Shown here in pieces: positions 1-5,960 of a DNA stretch of 8,781 bases. The translations under genes and the position numbers were made by a program. Position 1 is the first letter of the stretch. Every line of letters starts with the position of its first letter. This DNA is from Bacillota bacterium (GTDB taxonomy: Bacteria > Bacillota > Clostridia > Acetivibrionales > DSM-1351). The DNA lies in NCBI GenBank assembly GCA_023398105.1, contig JAEWST010000080.1:1-8781 (forward strand), given 5' to 3'. Below the pieces are notes generated by a model. That model saw only the letters and a list, made by a program, of their open reading frames with translations, made no database searches and was not told the DNA's origin.

Positions 1-843
1 GTACAGCATAAGATAGGCCCATCGTTTTTTCAACCCTATTATAATTTGATTAAGTTATTAAAAAAGGATTTAGTAGTATCATCTACTTCATCATGGATTT
101 TTAATATAGCTCCATATATATATTTTATAACATCATTGACTGCAATACTTTGCTTACCAGCAGTACATCAGCTTATAGGATTTACTTTCTATACCGATTT
201 ATTGATTATAGTATATTTATTTGTTGCAGGTCGTGTGTTTATGGCACTAGCAGGACTTGATACTGGTAGTGCTTTTGGTGGAATGGGTAGTAGTAGAGAA
301 ATGCTAGTTTCTGCATTAGCAGAACCTGCATTATTTATTATAATTATTACTGTAAGTGCAAAAACTGATATCGCATCTACAAATGTTTCATCAATATATA
401 ATTATATAGTAAATCATACAGAATTAGCTTTTACTCCCATTAATCTATTATTGTTTGTTAGTATGCTTATGGTTTTAATAGCTGAGTCTTCAAGAATTCC
501 AGTAGATGATCCTTCTACCCATTTAGAACTTACAATGGTACACGAAGCAATGGTACTTGAATATTCGGGAAGACACCTTGCATTTATTGAGTTGGGAACA
601 CATATTAAGCAGCTTGTTTTTATGACATTTATTGCTAATATCTTAATCCCTGTAGGATTTAATGTAGCAAATATATTTTTGGGCTTAGGAATCTATTTGT
701 TAAAAATATTGGTAATTACTATACTTGTTGCACTTATTGAATTAAATACAGTAAAACTTCGTTTATACAGCATTCCTAATTTTGCAGCAATTGCTTTTAT
801 AATATCTGTTTTAGGTTTTTTAACTAGTTTTATTCTTAAATAA
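1..843 (+). CDS. hyfC: NuoH/HyfC/HycD-like membrane subunit of Ehr-type complex (5' partial)
   Basis: Integral membrane anchor subunit, homologous to NuoH of complex I and HycD/HyfC of formate hydrogenlyases. In this family it docks the soluble arm and links electron transfer to ion movement. The frame is open from base 1: the first 15 codons read VQHKIGPSFFQPYYN, which matches the conserved GPxxxQPxYDxxKL segment near the N-terminus of this family. The gene therefore begins upstream, and the in-frame TTG at 46 is not the start. 280 residues are visible against a little over 300 in the family, so perhaps 25-35 are missing. Several hydrophobic segments are present. The acidic signature loop ESSRIPVDDPSTHLELTMVH starts near base 484 and is followed by EAMVLEYSG, both typical of the HyfC/HycD branch. 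HyfE follows after 24 bases, so the two are probably co-transcribed. Family assignment is firm; the exact symbol is by analogy. Confidence 0.93.
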   Translation, partial: VQHKIGPSFFQPYYNLIKLLKKDLVVSSTSSWIFNIAPYIYFITSLTAILCLPAVHQLIGFTFYTDLLIIVYLFVAGRVFMALAGLDTGSAFGGMGSSREMLVSALAEPALFIIIITVSAKTDIASTNVSSIYNYIVNHTELAFTPINLLLFVSMLMVLIAESSRIPVDDPSTHLELTMVHEAMVLEYSGRHLAFIELGTHIKQLVFMTFIANILIPVGFNVANIFLGLGIYLLKILVITILVALIELNTVKLRLYSIPNFAAIAFIISVLGFLTSFILK

Positions 844-867
844 AAAAATGGGACGTGGGAGGTTATT

Positions 868-1530
868 ATGTACAACAATGCGTTAAATCTTTTATCTATT
901 CTAATATTGATTTCTTCGTTTGTTTTAATTGCTAATAAACGTCAAAATTCATATATTTCTACATTTAGACTTCAGTCAATACTACTTGCTTCGGTGTCGC
1001 TTTTAGTATCAATTCGAAGTATGATTGTTCATAAAAAGTTTGACGAAGTTATTATAATATTTTCTTTAATAGTTTTGTTCAAAGTGATTTTAATTCCAAT
1101 AGTTTTAAAAAGGACATCACAGAAGGTAGAATATTCAGTTGAGAAAGACTTTTTCATCAATATTCCAATTTCAATGCTTATTTGTTGTGGGCTTGTTGTA
1201 CTGAGCTGGTATGTCATATATAGCATTGAAGGAATTATAAATCTAGATACCAAGAATTATTTGATTTATTCAATGTCAGTTGTTATGTTGGGTTTATTTT
1301 TTATGATAAGCCGTAAAAAAGCAATTGGTCAGATAGTTGGATTCTTAGTTATAGAAAATGGCATGTTTTTAGCTGCCATGTTGACCACTGAAGGTATGCC
1401 GATGTTTGTTGAATTAGGGCTGTTTTTTGACTTACTTACTGCTTTTCTGATAATGGGTATATTTGTGTTTAAGATTAATGACACTTTTGATTCAATAGAT
1501 ATTAATAAGCTAAAGAATTTAAAAGGTTAG
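868..1530 (+). CDS. hyfE: HyfE-family membrane subunit (NuoK-like C-terminal half)
   Basis: Small membrane subunit of hydrogenase-4-type complexes; its C-terminal half resembles NuoK. 220 residues, close to E. coli HyfE at about 216. The protein is almost wholly hydrophobic, with about six to seven predicted helices. The diagnostic stretch is around residues 158-166 (GFLVIENGM), with E163 inside a helix and a second acidic pair, E182 and D188, in MFVELGLFFDLLTAF. These buried acids are the usual candidates for an ion path in NuoK/HyfE proteins. The ATG at 868 has a GGGAGG site at 857-862, five bases away, which supports this start. It lies between the HyfC-like and HyfF-like genes with gaps of 24 and 21 bases, as in a single operon. 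It has no catalytic role of its own; it belongs to the membrane arm. Confidence 0.93.
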   Translation: MYNNALNLLSILILISSFVLIANKRQNSYISTFRLQSILLASVSLLVSIRSMIVHKKFDEVIIIFSLIVLFKVILIPIVLKRTSQKVEYSVEKDFFINIPISMLICCGLVVLSWYVIYSIEGIINLDTKNYLIYSMSVVMLGLFFMISRKKAIGQIVGFLVIENGMFLAAMLTTEGMPMFVELGLFFDLLTAFLIMGIFVFKINDTFDSIDINKLKNLKG

Positions 1531-1541
1531 CTTTAAATATT

Positions 1542-1547
1542 GGGAGG
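1542..1547 (+). promoter_or_regulatory. Ribosome binding site that fixes the HyfF start at 1552
   Basis: GGGAGG lies four bases before the ATG at 1552. An in-frame TTG at 1540 would place this site inside the coding region and has no ribosome binding site of its own. The shorter protein, starting MILAFLAIPV, also begins directly with a hydrophobic helix as family members do. Confidence 0.8.
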
Positions 1548-1551
1548 ATAT

Positions 1552-3036
1552 ATGATTTTAGCATTTTTAGCTATTCCTGTAATAGCAGGTGGGTTAGTAT
1601 GGATAACCAAAAATAAAAATATAATACATTTAACTAATTTAATAGGGTCATTGTTAATTTTCGTTTTATCTATATTATCACTTATAGATATTAATGAATC
1701 TAAAGCGGTTGTTAGTTCTGGAATATTTAAGGATTTATTTTATATTGATTCATTAAGTGGTTATATATTATTAATTACAACATTGGCATTCTTTTTAGTT
1801 TCATTATTTTCCATCAGTTATTTTGGAGAAGAACTAAAAAGAAATGTAATTACATTAAGAAAACTAAAGCTATTTTATAGCCTATCTAATGCATTTCTTT
1901 TGGCAATGATTTTAGCTTTAACTACTCAGAATATCGGTGTAATGTGGATTGCAATTGAGGCTACTACACTTGCATCAGCTTTCTTAGTGGGTTTTTATAA
2001 CAATAAAAGGTCAATAGAAGCCGCATGGAAATACCTGATAATTTGTTCAGTAGGTATTGCTTTTGCAATGTTAGGTATTATTTTGCTTTATTATTCATCA
2101 ACGATAACACTGGTAGGTAGTAAGATAACTGGACTTAATTGGAATTTCTTGCTACAAAATGCTTCGTCCCTTGACCCAAGTATTTTAAAAATAGCATTTA
2201 TATTTATATTAATTGGTTTTGGAACAAAGGTTGGTTTTTCTCCTATGCACACATGGCTGCCAGATGCTCATAGTCAAGCACCCTCACCTGTAAGTGCTCT
2301 GCTGTCAGGAGTGCTTCTGAATACTGCAATGTATGGTATTATAAGAGTTTTGTCTATTGTAAATAAAAGCTTGGAAAATAGCAAATTTACAGGCAACTTG
2401 CTTTTGTTACTTGGAATATTTTCCATTGCAACTGCTGCTATGTTTGTTTTAGTACAACAAGATTATAAAAGGATATTAGCATACTCTAGTATTGAGCATA
2501 TGGGAATTATTGCTTTAGGCTTAGGTATATGTACCCCAGTAAGTATTTTCGCAGCATTGTATCATACCTTTAATCATGCTATGACAAAATCAATGCTCTT
2601 CTTGGCTACTGGTAATATTTATTTAAAATATCATACAAAAAAAATAGCTGGAATACGTGGATTAATAAAAACAATGCCTGTAACGGGTATAGTTTTTGTT
2701 CTTGGTGTTTTTGCAATAACAGGCATGCCACCCTTTGGTATTTTTATGAGTGAATTTAGTACGGTTGCTGGAGCTATTCAGTCAAAGCATTACATAATTG
2801 CTATGCTGTTGTTATTATTCTTAGCAGTTATATTTGCGGGATTTGTTAAGCAAATCAGTAAAATGTTTTATGGAAATAACCCCAATACTGAAATAAAAAA
2901 AGGTGAGCTGGATTATATTGGTTCCACAGTTCTTATTATATTGCTTTGCATTGTAATAGTTATGGGAGTATATATACCTGCTCCATTAAAGTCATTAATG
3001 GATGCTTGTACTGAGATAATTTTAGGAGGGATATAA
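1552..3036 (+). CDS. hyfF: HyfF-like antiporter-type subunit (NuoL/M/N family)
   Basis: Membrane subunit of the Mrp antiporter/NuoL-M-N family, thought to carry out proton or sodium translocation. 494 residues from the ATG at 1552; E. coli HyfF is about 526. About 14 hydrophobic helices. Family key residues are in place: E136 in WIAIEATTL, K225 in FGTKVGF followed by the hallmark MHTWLPDAHSQAPSPVSALL (about 232-251), K346 in NHAMTKSMLF with nearby histidines H338 and H342, and E401 in PPFGIFMSEF. These match the glutamate-lysine pair, central lysine and distal charged residue of the pump family, so the subunit looks competent for ion transport. It ends at 3036, immediately before the next start codon, so translation is probably coupled. 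HyfF and NuoN-like assignments overlap; the HyfE neighbour favours HyfF. Confidence 0.92.
   Translation: MILAFLAIPVIAGGLVWITKNKNIIHLTNLIGSLLIFVLSILSLIDINESKAVVSSGIFKDLFYIDSLSGYILLITTLAFFLVSLFSISYFGEELKRNVITLRKLKLFYSLSNAFLLAMILALTTQNIGVMWIAIEATTLASAFLVGFYNNKRSIEAAWKYLIICSVGIAFAMLGIILLYYSSTITLVGSKITGLNWNFLLQNASSLDPSILKIAFIFILIGFGTKVGFSPMHTWLPDAHSQAPSPVSALLSGVLLNTAMYGIIRVLSIVNKSLENSKFTGNLLLLLGIFSIATAAMFVLVQQDYKRILAYSSIEHMGIIALGLGICTPVSIFAALYHTFNHAMTKSMLFLATGNIYLKYHTKKIAGIRGLIKTMPVTGIVFVLGVFAITGMPPFGIFMSEFSTVAGAIQSKHYIIAMLLLLFLAVIFAGFVKQISKMFYGNNPNTEIKKGELDYIGSTVLIILLCIVIVMGVYIPAPLKSLMDACTEIILGGI
3025..3030 (+). promoter_or_regulatory. Ribosome binding site for the GTG start at 3037
   Basis: GGAGGG inside the last codons of HyfF, six bases before a GTG that directly abuts the HyfF stop codon (3034-3036). 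It supports the GTG at 3037 as the start of the large subunit and suggests termination-reinitiation coupling. Confidence 0.75.
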
Positions 3037-4629
3037 GTGGTTTCCGAAGCTATTTTTGATGCAATAAACAGATTATTATCATCACATGCAATTGAAAGCA
3101 AATTGCTTAATGAAAATGAGATATATTCAGAGGTTACGCAAGCGTCTATTAAAGATAATTGTACCAGTATTTATAATAACATTGACTGTGTACTTGTTAA
3201 TTTATTTGGAAATGATACTTCTGAAATTAATAATTGCATAACTGTATATTATACTTTTGCTGTCAGGTCATCTAATACTATAATTACCATATACGTTAAG
3301 CTCAATAAAAACAGTTTTTTACAAATTGACTCAATTGCAAAAGAAATTCCTGCTGCAAGCTTGTATGAAAGAGAGATACAAGACATGTTCGGAGTTACTT
3401 TTATTGATTCTATAGATAGCAGGGAATTAGTACATCACGGAAATTTTCCACTAAATGTACATCCATTAAATAAGGATTTTAAGGCAGATACTAAGTTAAA
3501 TTTTGAAAATCGTGAACAAAACTATACCGATATTTCGGGTACAGGGGTATTTGAAGTTGCTGTAGGTCCTGTTCATGCAGGTATTATTGAGCCTGGACAT
3601 TTTAGGTTTAGTGTGGCTGGAGAACCTATAATTAATATCGAGGCAAAGCTATACTACACTCATCGTGGATTAGAAAAGTTATCAGAGAATGAGAATTATA
3701 TGAAGGTACTTTTATTTTCTGAGAGAATTTCGGGAGATGAGACTTTTACAAATTCATTAGCATACTGTCAGGCAATTGAAAAAATTAATGGAATAACATA
3801 TCTTCCTGAAAGAGCACTTTACTCTAGAACTGTATTCGCTGAGCTTGAACGCATTTGCAGCCACATTGGCGATATTTCTGGTCTATGTGTTGATACAGGC
3901 TATATTTTTGCAAATGGACAGTTTGCTATGATGAGACGCTGGATACTGATATTGTGCGAGCAACTTACTGGAAGCAGATATTTAAGAAATACCAATAAAC
4001 CAGGTGGATTAAGAAAAGAGTTCATAAGAAACAATGAAAAGTTAATCTTAGAATGTTTAGATAATTTAGAAAAGGAGTTTAGTGAAACAGTAAATATACT
4101 GAAAAATAACGGTATGTTTATTGATAGAGTTGAACATACTGGAATACTAGCTAATTCTATTGCAGTAGATTTAAATGCTGTTGGTCCAGGTGGTAGAGCT
4201 AGCGGCATTAATACTGATGTTAGAAAAGAATTTCCTTATGCAGCTTATTCAAAGATTAAATTTAATGTACCTCAACATAATAATTGCGATATTAATTGCA
4301 GAATGAATGTCAAGATTGAAGAAGTTATTGAGTCTATAAGTATTATTAGACAAGCTCTAGAAAAAATGCCTGAGGAAGGTTCTGTTTCTATTGATATAGG
4401 TAAATTAAAGCCTTATTCCTACGCTTTTGGAATGACAGAGTCTCCAAGAGGAGAAAATATTCATTTTGTTATGACAGGTGATGATAATACTATTTTAAGA
4501 TATAAAGTCAGGACGCCGTCATTTTGTAATTGGCCTGTTCTGTGCCATGCAGTTAACACTAATACATTAACTGACTTTCCACTAATAAATAAAAGTTTTA
4601 ACCTTTCATATGCTGGAAACGATTTGTAA
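3037..4629 (+). CDS. NuoC-NuoD fusion, HycE/HyfG-like large subunit lacking all NiFe ligands (Ehr-type)
   Basis: Soluble catalytic-arm subunit with the domain order of HycE/HyfG. A NuoC-like domain (about 1-148) carries the signature ASLYEREIQDMFGV at 107-120 and HPLNKDF at 142-148. A NuoD/[NiFe]-hydrogenase large-subunit domain follows, with GPVHAGIIEPGHFRF at 177-191. 530 residues against about 555-569 in E. coli HyfG/HycE. The N-terminal CxxC that binds nickel is replaced: the site reads R230-I-S-G-D-E-T, so S232 and E235 stand for the cysteines. The C-terminal DPCxSC is replaced by N522-L-S-Y-A-G, with S524 and G527 in the cysteine positions. The chain ends at L530, matching the position where mature HycE ends. 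A NiFe centre therefore cannot form in the known way. NuoD of true complex I is less likely, because the sequence around 177-191 and the neighbours are hydrogenase-like. The protein is otherwise intact with no frameshift, so it looks conserved in function rather than decayed. The acceptor substrate is unknown. Confidence 0.9.
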   Translation: MVSEAIFDAINRLLSSHAIESKLLNENEIYSEVTQASIKDNCTSIYNNIDCVLVNLFGNDTSEINNCITVYYTFAVRSSNTIITIYVKLNKNSFLQIDSIAKEIPAASLYEREIQDMFGVTFIDSIDSRELVHHGNFPLNVHPLNKDFKADTKLNFENREQNYTDISGTGVFEVAVGPVHAGIIEPGHFRFSVAGEPIINIEAKLYYTHRGLEKLSENENYMKVLLFSERISGDETFTNSLAYCQAIEKINGITYLPERALYSRTVFAELERICSHIGDISGLCVDTGYIFANGQFAMMRRWILILCEQLTGSRYLRNTNKPGGLRKEFIRNNEKLILECLDNLEKEFSETVNILKNNGMFIDRVEHTGILANSIAVDLNAVGPGGRASGINTDVRKEFPYAAYSKIKFNVPQHNNCDINCRMNVKIEEVIESISIIRQALEKMPEEGSVSIDIGKLKPYSYAFGMTESPRGENIHFVMTGDDNTILRYKVRTPSFCNWPVLCHAVNTNTLTDFPLINKSFNLSYAGNDL

Positions 4630-4655
4630 TTTAGTATGAAATTTTATAGTAGAGT

Positions 4656-4680
4656 TTACCACTTTTTGCCGACGTGGTGA
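4656..4680 (+). other. Small hairpin in the gap before the ferredoxin-NuoB fusion gene
   Basis: TTACCAC (4656-4662) can pair with GTGGTGA (4674-4680), seven pairs including one G-T, with an 11-base loop. It lies in the 79-base gap that interrupts an otherwise tightly packed operon and sits 13 bases upstream of the next ribosome binding site. It might modulate translation, RNA processing or stability. The following T-run (4689-4693) is short, so a true terminator is unlikely. Confidence 0.3.
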
Positions 4681-4708
4681 TTAGCTTGTTTTTGGAGGTA
4701 GATTTAAT

Positions 4709-5509
4709 ATGAATAATATAATTAAAAAGGTTTTTCAACATGGTACTGTTACTGTTGATTATCCTAAAAAGCCAATAAAAAGTTCATATATCACTGGTGT
4801 ACCAGAATTTGATTATACTAAATGCAAAAGGTGCTTGAAATGCATTAATTCCTGTCCAACAGGAGCTATTGTTTTAGTTGACAATGACAAGCAAAAAGAA
4901 AAGTCACCTGCTGTAAACATTGACGAATGTATTTTCTGTAGGTTTTGTGAAGAGGCATGTCCAAATGAAGCAGTACTTCTTTCAAATAAGTTTGAGCTGG
5001 CACAGAAAAGCAGAGCATCCTTAAGAGCAACACCATTATTAGTTAAAGATGATGATTTTAAAGGTTTAGATTATGAGCTTTTAGGTAGGCAATTAAAAGA
5101 GAAGGTGAATAAGTTTTATGGCAAAAGTCTTAATATCAGAGAAGTTGATGCTGGCTCTTGTAATGGCTGCGATTACGAACTAAATGCGTTATCATCTCCA
5201 TACAATGATTTAGAGCGTTTAGGGATACAATTTGTTGCTTCACCAAGACATGCTGATATGTTAATGGTAACTGGTTGTGTAACTAGAAATATGGAGGAAG
5301 CTCTCATAAAGACCTATAATGCAACGCCTTCACCTAAATTAGTTATTGCTGTAGGTGCATGTGCTTGCAGTGGTGGTATATTTAAAAACAGCTATGCAGG
5401 TAGAAATGGTGTGGATTCAGTATTGCCTGTAGATGTTTATATACCGGGATGCCCCCCTAGGCCTCAAGCATTGATATATGGTATATTAAAAGCAATAGGA
5501 AGACTATAA
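4709..5509 (+). CDS. Fusion of 2[4Fe-4S] ferredoxin (NuoI/HyfH-like) and NuoB/HyfI-like small subunit
   Basis: Electron-transfer subunit combining two proteins that are separate in E. coli hydrogenases 3 and 4. Residues about 30-95 form a two-cluster ferredoxin: C39-xx-C42-xx-C45-xxx-C49-P and C74-xx-C77-xx-C80-xxx-C84-P, the NuoI/HycF pattern. Residues about 140-266 form the NuoB/[NiFe] small-subunit-like domain: C151-NG-C154 (SCNGCDYE), VTGCVTRNMEEAL with C190, GACACSGG with C218 and C220, and PGCPPRP with C248. C151, C154, C218 and C248 are the expected ligands of the proximal cluster next to the large subunit. The whole electron wire of three [4Fe-4S] clusters therefore seems intact, even though the large subunit has lost its metal site. 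GGAGGT at 4694-4699 supports the ATG at 4709. It is the last gene of the complex; a terminator-like hairpin follows five bases after the stop. Confidence 0.92.
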   Translation: MNNIIKKVFQHGTVTVDYPKKPIKSSYITGVPEFDYTKCKRCLKCINSCPTGAIVLVDNDKQKEKSPAVNIDECIFCRFCEEACPNEAVLLSNKFELAQKSRASLRATPLLVKDDDFKGLDYELLGRQLKEKVNKFYGKSLNIREVDAGSCNGCDYELNALSSPYNDLERLGIQFVASPRHADMLMVTGCVTRNMEEALIKTYNATPSPKLVIAVGACACSGGIFKNSYAGRNGVDSVLPVDVYIPGCPPRPQALIYGILKAIGRL

Positions 5510-5513
5510 TAAA

Positions 5514-5534
5514 ACTCTACATAGAGTATTTTTT
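5514..5534 (+). terminator. Weak intrinsic terminator-like hairpin after the hydrogenase-related operon
   Basis: ACTCT (5514-5518) and AGAGT (5523-5527) form a five-pair stem with loop ACAT, followed by ATTTTTT. Placement just after the stop at 5509 and the T-run fit an intrinsic terminator. The stem is short and AT-rich, so read-through into the next genes is likely. Confidence 0.5.
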
Positions 5535-5556
5535 AAACTTTTTGTTACTTGAGTGC

Positions 5557-5682
5557 GGAGAAAGGAATGGCCATTTACTTGTTCTTTACTTTTTGTGTCT
5601 CTAGCGATACTGGCGAAATGAAAGTCAGCTTTGCAGAGGTTCTCCATGATAGTAATTTTCTGCCGAAAGTCGGCGTAGGAGG
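5557..5682 (+). promoter_or_regulatory. Candidate structured RNA leader upstream of the Cys-rich protein gene
   Basis: This part of the 178-base gap is rich in nested pairing. An outer stem joins GGAGAA (5557-5562) to TTCTCC (5640-5645). Inside it, an extended hairpin spans 5598-5639: TCTCT with AGAGG, GCGA with TTGC, CTGGC with GTCAG, one bulged A, a 2x2 internal loop and a nine-base loop. AATGGCCATT at 5566-5575 is a ten-base palindrome. A compact hairpin, GCCGA/TCGGC with loop AAG (5662-5674), ends two bases before the AGGAGG site at 5677-5682. I compared it by eye with the consensus of common riboswitches (TPP, FMN, cobalamin, SAM, glycine, c-di-GMP) and T-boxes and saw no match. It could be an unclassified cis-regulatory RNA for the sulfur genes, or chance pairing. 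No convincing promoter was seen. Confidence 0.4.
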
Positions 5683-5687
5683 TTAGT

Positions 5688-5915
5688 ATGAAAAATCAAT
5701 GTGAATTATACAATAGAGAATGTATTAATTGCGGCGAATGTAATGTTTGTGATCTAGACCCTAAAAAGCACTGTGATAATTGCGGTCATTGTATTGATGA
5801 AGTTGATGATTACAGAAGCGTTACTATAGATGATTTTATGAAATCAAATATTACAAAGGAACAAATTGATAGACTCAAAGACAAGATTTGTGAGAAGGAA
5901 AAAAATAATAATTAA
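5688..5915 (+). CDS. Small cysteine-rich protein of unknown function, probable metal or Fe-S binder
   Basis: 75 residues; not recognised as a named family. The N-terminal half carries eight cysteines in regular spacing: C5, C12-xx-C15-xx-C18-xx-C21, then C29-xx-C32-xx-C35; a ninth, C68, lies near the end. The C12-C21 run resembles a ferredoxin-type ligand set but lacks the CP ending, and the later CxxCGHC also resembles zinc knuckles, so Fe-S or zinc binding are both possible. The C-terminal half (about 40-75) is charged and probably helical, with no membrane segment or signal peptide, so a cytosolic protein is expected. The AGGAGG site at 5677-5682, five bases before the ATG, is strong. The cysteine desulfurase gene follows after 45 bases, which suggests a role in sulfur or cluster handling (inference only). 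Confidence 0.8.
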   Translation: MKNQCELYNRECINCGECNVCDLDPKKHCDNCGHCIDEVDDYRSVTIDDFMKSNITKEQIDRLKDKICEKEKNNN

Positions 5916-5960
5916 AAATATTTTATAGAAGTTCGAATTTAGAAAAGGTTGGGTTACTAA

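Noticed and set aside
46..48. TTG as the start of the first gene
   Set aside because: The frame is open to base 1 and the 15 upstream codons match a conserved family segment.
1540..1542. TTG as the start of the HyfF-like gene
   Set aside because: It precedes the GGGAGG site that serves the ATG at 1552 and has no site of its own.
3900..4208. Open frame of about 100 codons on the minus strand inside the large-subunit gene
   Set aside because: It is fully antisense to a well-supported gene and has no recognisable domain. The same applies to shorter minus-strand frames near 693-878, 1029-1253 and 2913-3101, and to the one over the thiI end at 8045-8383.
3037..5509. Reading the complex as an active formate hydrogenlyase or Ech-type [NiFe] hydrogenase
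   Set aside because: All four nickel-ligand positions are non-cysteine (S232, E235, S524, G527) and the maturation tail is absent.
1..5509. Reading the complex as a standard NADH:quinone oxidoreductase
   Set aside because: The HyfE subunit, the hydrogenase-type GPVHAGIIEPGHFRF motif and the fused ferredoxin-NuoB chain point to the group 4 hydrogenase-related branch. No NuoE/F/G genes are visible.
5557..5682. TPP riboswitch, because of the GCGTAGGA stretch before the gene
   Set aside because: The conserved CTGAGA and GAACCTGAT blocks are absent.
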